DNA of 10,858 bases from Choanephora cucurbitarum (taxonomy: Eukaryota; Mucoromycota; Mucoromycetes; Mucorales; Choanephoraceae). This document shows positions 1-8,078 of the stretch, in pieces (positions within the stretch are counted from its first letter, which is position 1; each line of letters begins with the position of its first letter). The notes beneath the pieces are model-generated. The model saw only the letters and a program-made list of their open reading frames with translations. It made no database searches and was not told the origin of the DNA. The DNA is taken from NCBI GenBank assembly GCA_025331435.1, contig JAIWNI010000335.1, forward strand, positions 1 to 10,858, in the 5' to 3' direction. The translations under genes and the position numbers were made by a program.

Positions 1-55
1 CAATAGATGCATGCTTATTCTTCGCTAGCTTTCCAAAGAAATAAAGTCAATTGAT

Positions 56-61
56 TTTATT
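56..61 (-). terminator. Probable poly(A) signal of the minus-strand gene
   Basis: Read on the minus strand this is AATAAA, about 70 nt after the stop codon at 132-130. The position and motif fit a 3' UTR cleavage signal for the exon at 308-130. AT-rich DNA gives AATAAA by chance fairly often, so support comes from the spacing rather than the motif alone. Confidence 0.4.
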
Positions 62-129
62 GATTGAGGACACTCTCTTGAAACACTTTAAAACATCCTC
101 TGATGATTATTAATATTTACTTCTTCTTG

Positions 130-308
130 TTAATGGCCTTCGATTTGTTTGACCAGCACTGCGAGATTAAAAACTACAGACAACGAACCCTCGCGTTCCA
201 GAAAAAACTGGTATTCTTCATCTTTCTCCGTCAACATGCCCACAATCGAACTAGCCAAGCTGATTCTGTCCATGATCAATACGTTCTTGTAAAGCTTCAG
301 GTGAACAA
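130..308 (-). CDS. Putative 3'-terminal exon of an unrecognised minus-strand gene
   Basis: The minus strand holds an open frame that ends with TAA at 132-130. A good splice acceptor (a T-rich run ending in CTTAG, at about 320-309) sits just before it, so the last exon would begin at 308 in phase 1. The exon encodes about 58 residues, including HLKLYKNVLIMDRISLASS and a charged TEKDEEYQFFLEREG stretch; it looks like a soluble, partly helical protein tail. An AATAAA follows. The frame stays open further upstream to an ATG at 363, but that part overlaps the pyrimidine-rich acceptor and is probably intron. I do not recognise the family. The upstream exons are not obvious, because the Helitron starts within about 250 bp. 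It may be a host gene interrupted by the Helitron, a host gene with the Helitron in an intron, or a captured fragment. Confidence 0.4.
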
Positions 309-552
309 CTAAGAAACACAAGACAGAATTTCCCAACACTTCATTGTCAAAACATAATAACAAAAGTTGGTGAAAATTGAATAAAAACTTGCGAATATCA
401 CCATATATAGAAGGTGCAAGTCACACTTATTCTGCCCTTGATTAGATAATGCTAAATTTTTTTAACTGTTGACTTACTACTCTTTTTACTACTCTCATTG
501 AAACTTAAACACCATCTTCCATATTTTTTAAAGAAACACGATTAACATTAGC
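309..552. other. AT-rich stretch upstream of the Helitron gene; Helitron 5' end probably lies here
   Basis: No convincing open frame is present. It should contain the leader and promoter of the Helitron gene and probably the Helitron 5' terminus, where a TC after an A of the host target would be expected. Several A-TC dinucleotides exist, so the end cannot be fixed from one copy. A 10-bp direct repeat, TTACTACTCT, occurs at 474-483 and 486-495. On the minus strand the part next to 309 looks like the end of an intron. Confidence 0.4.
403..409 (+). promoter_or_regulatory. Possible TATA box of the Helitron gene
   Basis: The sequence ATATATA lies about 145 bp upstream of the ATG at 553. It is the clearest TATA-like site in front of the gene. 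The region is AT-rich, so the call rests only on motif and distance. Confidence 0.22.
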
Positions 553-3500
553 ATGCCAATCAATACCGAATTTACATTTGTAAACAGCTTTGGTTCGGTT
601 GGTTCTCGCCGGGGACGAGTTCCTAGAGCAACTTCAACTCGACAAGCCCCAAGAAGAAGAAATCGAATTTCTACACCTAGGGCACCTTCTAGAAGACGAC
701 AACCAGCCAACGAACAAAGTAATTTTTAAATGCTCGAAATTTGATTTACTAATTCTAATTGTACCTGCTTTTAGCAACTACCACTGAGCAATCACAAACA
801 CTTATCGCTTCAACCATTGGCTTCAAGGAAGCTCACTTATTTCGAGAAAAAAATATTGGGTGCTTTATGCACGACGAAAGCTTAGCTGGCCATAATAGAC
901 ATCTGCTAAAAGGAATGACTGAAAAGTGTCCTTATTGTTCAGCACTTTTGTTTAAAGAAGAACTTTCTGATGGTGAATTTTCTTTTTGTTGCCACAAAGG
1001 CAAGGTTCAGCTTTCACCTATTAGTATGCCACCTGAGCCTCTTAAATCTCTGTTGTCAGGCAATCATCCAACTTGCATCCAATTCAAAAAAAACATTCGA
1101 TTGTACAACAATGCGTTTGCATTTGTTTCCCTTGGTGCCGATACTGAAGATTCCCAATTTAGTGGTTTCTCCAGTGGATCATATAATTACCGAATTCAAG
1201 GATCTACTTTTCACACAGTAGGCCCTTTAAGAACTGAGGAAGGAAATAAGCCTGCTTTTGCACAAATCTACTTTAGCGATCCATCTCTTCAGATCCAGCA
1301 CCGCTTAGATTTCAACAGTATTCTTGATCGACAATTAGTTTCTGAGTTGAGTCAAATGATGGATGACAATTCTTTCTATGCTCACATTTTTAAGAATGCC
1401 CGCACTCGATTCAATAATCAAATGGAAGGAGAGGTCGCTGACCTCTATGTGTATATTAAGGGAAATTCGAATCTGGGACGTCAATTTGATATTCCTTCAA
1501 CAGACGAGGTTGCAGCTTACATTGTAGATAATGGCAGGGGCAATAATAGTGATAGACCTGAGGCGTTCACCCGTGATGTTGTTGCCTTTAAAACTGATGG
1601 CACAATGTTTAAAATGAATGAGATTCATAAATCATATGATAGTCTTCATTATGTATTGATGTTTCCTCGAGGTGAAGATGGCTATCACTTAGGCATCAAA
1701 TTGAATTTGTCAAGAGAAACTATAGAAGAAAACCGAGCAAGAGATGTTGAAAGTACCAGCTTGAACCGTACAAGTCAAAAAGATGTTAGCATCATGCAAT
1801 ATTATAAGTATCGCATTCAAGTCCGTCCCGATCTTGACATGCTTCCTTACTACGGTCGACTTTATCATCAGTATATCGCTAACATGTATTGCAAATTAGA
1901 AGGACGTCGCTTATACTATTTGCGTCAAAATCAATCTACTTTGAGAAGTGAATTGTACTCTGGACTGGCAGATGCCGAAGTTGGTAACGACATGTCTTAC
2001 AGCTCTGTTGGTAAAAGAATCATCTTGCCTTCAAGCTTTACTGGATCGCCTCGCTCAATGCAAGAGCATTTTCAAGATTCAATGGCTTTAGTCAGACTGC
2101 TAGGAAAGCCTGATCTTTTTATCACTTTCACATGCAATCCTAGATGGCCAGAGATTATGAATGAGTTGAAGAATGGTGGTGATGCTCCTTCTGATAGACC
2201 TGAGTTAATCGCCAGAGTCTTTGATCTGAAGTTAAAAGAATTGATGAGTGATTTGGTCAAAAAGCAAATCTTTGGAAAGGTGAAAGGATTGATTCACGTC
2301 ATTGAGTATCAAAAAAGAGGATTACCTCATGCTCATATCGTTGTGATTCTTGCTGATGACTACAAAATAAGAACCACTGATGATATTGATCAATTTATCT
2401 CTGCCGAGCTTCCTGATGCCAACGAATTTCCTAGACTGTTTGCAACTGTCAAAAGAAACATGATGCACACTCCATGTATCAATCCAGTTGATAGTCGGGG
2501 AAAGTATAGAATGTGCAGATTGAACGATAGAAATTGTGCCAAGCATTTTCCAAAGCAATTGAGAGAAACTACTGAGATTGATGCCTCCGGTTTTGCAAAC
2601 TACAAGCGCAGATCAACCGATGTAACTATCACAATTGATGGCTATGTTGCTGACAACCGTTGGGTGGTACCGTATAACCCTTACCTTTGTACTAAATATG
2701 ATGCTCACATCAATGTGGAGTATTGCGCTGGAAATGCAGCCATTAAGTATTTGCTTAAGTACATCCATAAGGGTTCTGATCGCGCGCAAATCACCATTCA
2801 ACCTGCTTCTGAACAGCCGCAACAAGCTAATGCCCAAGTCATTGATCATGATGAAATATCTGACTGGCTTAGCGTTCGGTACATTTCTGCCATTGAAGCT
2901 TCTTGGAGATTAATGAGCAAAGATACGCATTCCTGCAGCCCAAACATCTACGGCTTGGCTGTTCACTTGCCTAATCAGCAAAATGTTGTTTTTTCTGAAG
3001 ATGCCAGTAGAGAACAGGTTCAAAGAGCAATGAATAGAGATACTACTTTGACTGCATGGTTTAAGCTCAATGATGCTGATCCGCTTGCCCGCCAATATCT
3101 CTATGGTAATATTCCTGCACAATACACATGGAACAAAAAAACTCGCTGTTGGTCAAAACGCAAGTACATGCAGAAGCTTTCTACCATAGGTCGTATTTAC
3201 TTCACACCTGCTACAGACATTGAGCGTTATTGTCTCAGACTTTTGTTGTTGCATGTAAAAGGAGCTCGCAGCTATGAAGATTTGAGAACTACTCCTGTGT
3301 ATGCTGATGATGGTGTTTCCCTTGCTGGCACAAAAACTTGGTCTAGCTTTAGAGGTGCAGCTCAAGGCTTAGGTTTGATCGAAGATGGTCTTGAATGGCA
3401 TCGTGCGATGACCGAAGCATATATGATGAGCAGCGATTCCAAAAAAGTGAGGGAACTTTATGTAGTTCTCTTGGTGTTCTGTTGTGTACCTAACTATAAA

Positions 3501-5297
3501 CAGTTATGGGATGATCACAAGCAACACATGTCAATGGATATCGAACGTAAGTTTCGCACCGAATTGCCTGAATCAAGACGTTTCAACGAAGATGGAAGAG
3601 ATGCTGAATTGAGTGATGATGATTTGACAGTTGTCTACAATGAATGCCTTCTGGACATCGCTAATAGATTGTTTGTGTACGGCAAGAGTATTTCCGATTT
3701 CTTGGAGCTGCCTCAACCTTTTGAATCAAGGTATAATGAGCGCTTGACCAGATCTCGAAATCTCTACTACCAGCAAATTGATGTTTATGATCAAGTACAG
3801 CTTTTAGATCAAGTTGACATGTATGAAAATACTGGGTGCCAAGGATCGCTCAACGCAAACCAAAGGCAATGCTACGATGCAATCATTGATGCTATTTATC
3901 CCTTAGATAATATGCCAGGAGAAAAAAACTTTTTTTTCATCGATGGTCCTGGAGGTAGTGGCAAAACCTATCTTTATCATGCTCTACTTGCCAAAGTTCG
4001 TTCAAAAAAGGACATTGCTATTGCAACTGCTTCTTCGGGTATTGCTTCTACTCTTTTGCCTGGTGGGTCTACTGCCCATAGTGCTTTTAAGCTGCCTTTA
4101 GAAATGAACGAATCGTCTACTTCAAACATGAAGATGCAGTCACCTGAAGCAAAGATTTTGAATGATGCTAAGTTGATTATTTGGGATGAGGCACCTATGG
4201 CAAATAGATATGCTATTGAAGTATTAAGTAATTTGCTCAAGTCAATTACAAATAATACACATATGCCTTTTGGTGGAAAAGTTGTTGTTCTTGGTGGTGA
4301 CTTCCGTCAGACTTTACCTATAATCAAACTTGGAAGTAGATCTGATGTGATTGCTGCTTGCCTTACAAGATCCTGTCTGTACCAATATGTCACACTGTTT
4401 CACCTAAGAAGTAACATGAGAGTTACCGATGATGTTTTGGTTGACGATACTCCTTTCATTGATTTTTTGTTAAAAATAGGTGAAGGTAAATATGTTGGTC
4501 AAAATATCACGCCTCTTAATATGATCTCTGGCAATATAAGTATTCCTTCATGCTTTATTAGTCATTCAGCTTCTATTACTTCTGTTGTCAATTCGGTATT
4601 CATGAACTTGATGACTTCTGGACTTTACAAAAACAAAGACATTATGATAGGCAAAGCAATCTTGGCGCCACACAATACAACAGTAGACGAAATTAATTTC
4701 CTCGGTACTTCCCTCTTACCTGAAGCTGAACATATCTCTCTTTCTGATGATGCTATTGAAGACACTGAAAATCAGATCGCTAACAGCCATCCAATTGAGT
4801 ATCTTAACACTCTGAAACCTTCAGGATTTCCTCCTCATAAACTAATTCTCAAAAGATATCAGCCAATCATGTGTCTCCGCAATATAAATCCTTCTCAAGG
4901 TCTTTGCAATGGAACACGTTTGATTGTGCGCAATATCACTAGAAACATGATAGAGGCTGAAATTGCTGTAGGCACATTTTCTGGCAAATATGTCCTGATT
5001 CCAAGAGTAGTCCTCCAATCCTCTGATGATGGAAAATTGCCGTTTACACTACGTCGACGACAATTCCCTGTTCAGCCTGCCTTTAGTATGACTATCAACA
5101 AAAGTCAAGGCCAAACCTTAGAATCTGCTACTATCTGCCTCTTCAAACCTGTTTTTGCGCACGGTCAGCTCTATGTAGCATTATCCCGGGTTCGCAACCC
5201 TCATAACCTCAAAGTTATCTTGCCGCTACAAAACAATGTAACAACACAAAAAAATGAAACTGCTAATGTTGTTTACAAAGAAGCTCTTCAAGTTTAA
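553..5297 (+). CDS. Helitron replicase-helicase (Rep/Hel), two exons: 553-718 and 775-5297
   Basis: This is the rolling-circle transposase: an HUH nickase/ligase fused to a PIF1-type SF1B helicase, acting on DNA in the nucleus. Spliced length is 1562 aa, normal for a full-length fungal Rep/Hel. Exon 1 gives an Arg-rich, probably disordered and DNA-binding N-terminus (about residues 19-50). A zinc-finger-like CPYC at 107-110 with FSFCCHKGKV at about 125-133 follows, then the Helitron-like N domain (about 395-510). The HUH motif GLPHAHIV has His574 and His576. The two catalytic tyrosines are Tyr714 and Tyr718 in KYLLKYIHKG. Helicase motifs are Walker A GPGGSGKT (1113-1120), Walker B WDEAP (Asp1193, Glu1194), GGDFRQ (1229-1234), TINKSQGQT (1495-1503) and GQLYVALSR (1519-1527). 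There are no internal stops or frameshifts, so the gene may be active. ATG 553 was chosen because the in-frame ATG at 759 is inside the intron and would lose the basic N-terminus. Confidence 0.93.
719..774 (+). other. 56-bp spliceosomal intron in the Helitron gene
   Basis: The donor is GTAATT at 719, the acceptor is CTTTTAG ending at 774, and a branch-like TACTAAT lies at 747-753, about 22 nt before the acceptor. Exon 1 ends one base into a codon, and joining to 775 restores the frame that runs through to 5297. Without splicing, exon 1 meets TAA at once (about 728-730), giving a peptide of 58 residues. Splicing therefore appears obligatory for making transposase. The call rests on consensus sites and frame; no transcript was seen. 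Confidence 0.82.
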
Positions 5298-5389
5298 AAA
5301 GAAAACGTCTAACAAGCTCTCTCACTAAAAGTGCAAAATTAAAAAGATACTCAAATTATTATATAGCCCATATCAAAAACTCTCATTAG

Positions 5390-5395
5390 AATAAA
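5390..5395 (+). terminator. Probable poly(A) signal of the Helitron transcript
   Basis: AATAAA occurs about 93 nt after the Rep/Hel stop codon, a normal distance for a fungal 3' UTR, and is followed by a T-rich run. No closer copy is seen after the stop. Confidence 0.45.
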
Positions 5396-5419
5396 AACTT
5401 TTTTATAGTATTTAACCGA

Positions 5420-5483
5420 GGAGCGGGGACCTATATTTTTTTACCATAGCGCAGCGAAGGTCCAAAAAAATATGGGACGCTCC
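5420..5483. repeat. Imperfect stem-loop 1 downstream of the Helitron gene
   Basis: GGAGCG at 5420-5425 pairs with CGCTCC at 5478-5483. A perfect 10-bp AT stem, 5433-5442 with 5464-5473, lies inside it, with an asymmetric internal loop between the two. ACC (5443-5445) and GGT (5459-5461) close a 13-nt loop at 5446-5458. The 14-nt sequence AGCGCAGCGAAGGT (5448-5461) recurs exactly in stem-loop 2. It could be a Helitron 3' terminator hairpin, a foldback or MITE end, or a dispersed genomic repeat. No CTRR-T follows in the canonical place. Confidence 0.6.
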
Positions 5484-5484
5484 G

Positions 5485-5513
5485 ATGAGCCCGCGGCAGC
5501 GCGAGATGCTCAC
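5485..5513. repeat. GC-rich palindrome between the two stem-loops
   Basis: TGAGC at 5486-5490 pairs with GCTCA at 5508-5512. The segment between is very GC-rich (CCGCGG, GCGCG), in strong contrast with the AT-rich flanks. With the neighbouring stem-loops it forms a compact structured block of about 140 bp that encodes nothing I recognise. Confidence 0.4.
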
Positions 5514-5519
5514 AATGAT

Positions 5520-5559
5520 GGTCGGCATCCCCGAAGCGCAGCGAAGGTTGCATGCCACC
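5520..5559. repeat. Imperfect stem-loop 2 with the same loop sequence as stem-loop 1
   Basis: GGT (5520-5522) and GGCAT (5524-5528) pair with ATGCC (5552-5556) and ACC (5557-5559). CC at 5531-5532 can pair with GG at 5546-5547. The 13-nt loop is 5533-5545. AGCGCAGCGAAGGT at 5535-5548 is identical to 5448-5461, 87 bp away. The stems differ in sequence while the loop is the same, so this is not a simple duplication of one hairpin. Confidence 0.55.
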
Positions 5560-5561
5560 GT

Positions 5562-5887
5562 AATTGTCTGCATCTCGTAAGCATAATATACACATTGAAG
5601 TTGAACTCAAACCCACCTTTACTCCTACTAAGCGTACATATGCGAGATCAAGTCGAAGATGCACCCAATAGATTCAAATATCCATGTATAAGCGCAGAAC
5701 CAGAGCCGAATGACGATGACGACCGGTTTTCAGTCAGTCCTATTGAACAAGTCAAGTTCTTAGTTTCTTTCGTTTCCACGAACACTGCCAAATACTTTAC
5801 CTGAAGTTCTTCAACTGTCAAAAGAAAGAAGTTTGGAATCTACAACCCGCTTTACATCGCTTGGTTTTTTGTTGACTTGTAATTTTG
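5562..5887. other. Gene-poor stretch with a weak minus-strand exon candidate
   Basis: On the minus strand a frame without ATG is open from a good acceptor (T-rich tract ending in GACAG at 5815) to TGA at 5650-5648. It gives about 54 residues, beginning EELQVKYLAVFVETKETKN. Phase at the acceptor is 1, as at the exon 308-130. A plus-strand frame, 5472-5804 (110 aa, with an acidic NDDDD run), overlaps it and starts inside stem-loop 1, so I do not call it. A minus-strand ATG at 5890 meets a stop after 12 codons. I recognise no protein. The stretch may be decayed gene sequence or the other side of the gene that ends at 130. Confidence 0.22.
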
Positions 5888-6013
5888 CATCAGTTTTCAC
5901 TTAAGATAAAAGAACAAGTTCAAAGAAGTTTAAAAAAAAGTATTTTTACAAGTGCCTATTGCACAGTCACTTGCTTTATTGAGTGCTCTGAAATATACCT
6001 TAACCTTGAAATT
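5888..6013. other. AT-rich non-coding stretch, promoter-like on the minus strand
   Basis: No gene is supported. CAAGTG at 5950-5955 and CACTTG at 5968-5973 can form a 6-bp hairpin. Read on the minus strand, A/T tracts followed by a C/T-rich leader resemble the promoters elsewhere in the window, but no convincing coding exon follows. Confidence 0.25.
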
Positions 6014-6193
6014 AACCTAGATATGATCTGGAAGTAGGTTATGCATTTTTTTATAATAAAAAATCGGTGTTCCAATCTTTTCGAATATTTCAACTAGAAC
6101 TTAACTCAGAAGTGGGTAATGCCCAAGTTATAACCTAGATCTAACTTTACTCTGGGTAATTTTATAGGTTCTAACCTAGAATTTTTTATAGTG
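6014..6193. repeat. AACCTA/TAGGTT palindrome cluster, possible end of a DNA transposon or MITE
   Basis: AACCTA occurs at 6014, 6132 and 6173; its reverse complement TAGGTT occurs at 6035 and 6165. The last pair forms TAGGTT-CT-AACCTA at 6165-6178. Three degenerate units of about 35-40 bp share the order CTAGA ... GGGTAAT-like, starting near 6014, 6092 and 6132. The cluster ends with TTTTTTATAGTG and then TA, which would suit a Tc1/mariner-type end next to a TA target. The same 11-mer TTTTTTATAGT also occurs at 5399-5409. I could not find a matching inverted end on the left, so the element type is inferred. Confidence 0.4.
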
Positions 6194-7879
6194 TACATGT
6201 TGGTTTTGTTGACGTTGATTTATGTCCGTGACAACTCTGACTTTAATCTCGTCATTGAGAAATCTATGATGCTAGGAATACTTGAATGCTTTCGAAAGAC
6301 GAATTATCAAAAGTTTAACTCGTATTGCATTCCTGATTCTATTGAAACTCATGTTACTTCACATCTTGTTGCTCATGTCACTGCGCTTCATCATGTTGAT
6401 ATTGCATCCACTTTAGATGATGAACAAGAGCTAGATCCTGATTTGCGAAAGTTGATCAATATCAATGGGACGCCTGAGCTCTTGAAGTCCAGGTTTCTTA
6501 AGTTGTTGAATCGGTATCGTAATATCTTTGATCGGCACAATGATAGTATGGGTGAAACTACTATCCCTACTCATGAAATAAGACTCCAACCTGGTTCCGT
6601 TCCAAAGAAGGTTAGACCTTATCGTTTGTCTCCTCAGGAAAGCGAATCACTCAAGAAAGAACTCGACAAGATGCTTAAACTTGGTATTATCTCTGAAACT
6701 AAATATTCCGACTGGGCAAGTCCTATTATCATGATCCCCAAGAAAGACAAAACTTATCGCTAAGTAGTTGACTATCGCTATCTCAATTCATGTACGGTTC
6801 GATTGTCACAGAATCTACCTCGAATTGATGACCCAATTGACACACTTGGAAAAGCCAACCTATTCTCTCAAGTTGATATGCGTGCTAGTTTCCATCAAAT
6901 GCCACTCGATCGATCCTCACGTCACTTGACAAATTTTGTATGCAAGTTTGGTAGCTACTCATATAATCGATTGCCAATGGGATCAGTCAATGCTCCCAGC
7001 GATTTTATGAAAATGGTTGAAATCTGTTTCCACTCTCTCTTGAACAAATGTGTGATCGCTTACTTGGATGATGTTACTACTTATACCTCTGGTACTGCCG
7101 AAGATCTTTTGGTTGCTATTGCCAAAACCTTTGAATGTTGTGAAAAAGATGGTCTCAAACTCAATCCTGCAAAATGTTCCTTCTTTGCTGATAGAATCAA
7201 CTTTCTCGGATATGTTATCTCATCCAAAGGTGTTGAACAAAGCACATCTATCACTGACAAGATTACCTCTTATCCTGTACCTACTCTCAAGAAACAAGTC
7301 AAGAGTTTTGTATCTCTAGCTTCTTACTACCGGCGCTTCATTGAAAACTTTGCCAAGATTTCTCGTCCTTTACATGATCTCACAAAGGATAACATGCCCG
7401 AAAAAGTTGAATGGTCTGATAAAGCAAACGAATCGTTCCATCTGCTTAGACAGAAATTGGTAGAAGCTCCCGTTTTCTTGATCCCTGACTTTGACAAACC
7501 GTTTTATATCTTATGTGATGCCTCTATTGATAGTCTTGGAAGTACTCTCTCACAAAAAGATGATGAAGGCTATGAACATCCGGTTATCTATGCAAGTCGC
7601 TCTACCACTAAGGGTGAACGCAACTATGGTATAAGCAAATTAAAACTCTGTGCTGTTGTCTGGTCACTCAAAATATTTAGACCTTACGTTCTCGGTAATA
7701 AGTTCACTGTCACAGTCATCAGTGATCATGCTGCCTTAAACGGATTACTCAAAACAAAGAACCCTTCTGGTATTATTGCACGTTGGTTACAATCTCTCGC
7801 TGAATATGACTTCAAGATTGAATACCGCCCTGGCAAGAAACACAATGGACCTGACTTCTTGTCTCGTCTTAGTTATTAA
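6191..7879 (+). pseudogene. pol: Ty3/gypsy reverse transcriptase-RNase H, one internal stop
   Basis: One frame runs from about 6191 to TAA at 7877-7879, broken only by TAA at 6761-6763. The first part is the pre-RT linker (VRDNSDFNLVIEKS, a typical post-protease stretch) and the RT entry HEIRLQPGSVPKKVRPYRLS. The stop falls directly before VVDYRYLN. RT then continues with the first catalytic Asp in SQVDMRASFHQ (codon 6875-6877), the LPMGSVNAPSDF region and YLDD at 7061-7072. RNase H has Asp in LCDAS (7517-7519) and SDH (7724-7726). The Glu expected in the NY...E.E.LAVVW region is Lys (7643-7645, AAA). Both the Glu-to-Lys and a possible Gln-to-stop fit C-to-T or G-to-A transitions. There is no ATG for the upstream part; the true N-terminus is lost. 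Confidence 0.88.
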
Positions 7880-7898
7880 TATATTATATGTTGTATCC

Positions 7899-8046
7899 GA
7901 CCAAATCCGCTAACGTCGTTAAACTTTGTCGTTGAAGACCAATAATCTGCTAAAGTCGTTAAACTTTGTCAATGATCGACCAACTTCGCAAACGTCGCTT
8001 AAACTTTGTCGTCATCTGACCAGTGGAAGTGATGTCGTTAAAAGCT
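7899..8046 (+). repeat. Tandem repeat, 38-41 bp unit, about 3.7 copies, between RNase H and integrase
   Basis: Units begin with GACCA at 7899, 7937, 7978 and 8018; the last is partial. The shared core is CGTCGTTAAACTTTGTC, with small changes such as AAGTCG or CGTCGCTT. All three plus-strand frames contain stops, so it does not encode a repeat peptide. It lies exactly where RNase H and integrase should be joined in one polyprotein, and the frame differs on the two sides. It may be a cis-acting element of this retroelement family or a later expansion. Confidence 0.75.
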
Positions 8047-8078
8047 CTTACTAAACCAAGCTGTGTTGAAGTTTCTAA

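Larger units (their letters stand above)
553..5395 (+). mobile_element. Autonomous Helitron (rolling-circle transposon); outer ends not located
   Basis: The span covers the complete Rep/Hel gene from its start codon to its poly(A) signal. The real element is longer. Canonical Helitrons start with TC, end with a GC-rich hairpin followed by CTRR, insert between A and T, and make no target duplication. I searched 5298-6190 by eye for CTRR followed by T next to a hairpin and found no clean match. The only strong hairpins are at 5420-5559, and they lack a canonical CTRR-T after them. No APE endonuclease, OTU or RPA domain is fused to the protein, so it resembles the canonical Helitron class rather than Helentrons. 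Confidence 0.85.

Noticed and set aside
103..312. Plus-strand 69-aa open frame near the window start
   Set aside because: It is antisense to the better supported minus-strand exon, which has an acceptor and a poly(A) signal.
759..774. ATG at 759 as the Helitron protein start
   Set aside because: It lies inside a well-formed intron (719-774). ATG 553 plus splicing gives the basic N-terminus expected in fungal Rep/Hel proteins.
5472..5804. Plus-strand 110-aa open frame
   Set aside because: It begins inside stem-loop 1, runs through the structured block, has no recognisable domain, and competes with an open minus-strand frame.
6014..6193. Complete MITE with two inverted ends
   Set aside because: Only the right end looks like a terminus; no matching left inverted repeat was found between 5800 and 6013.
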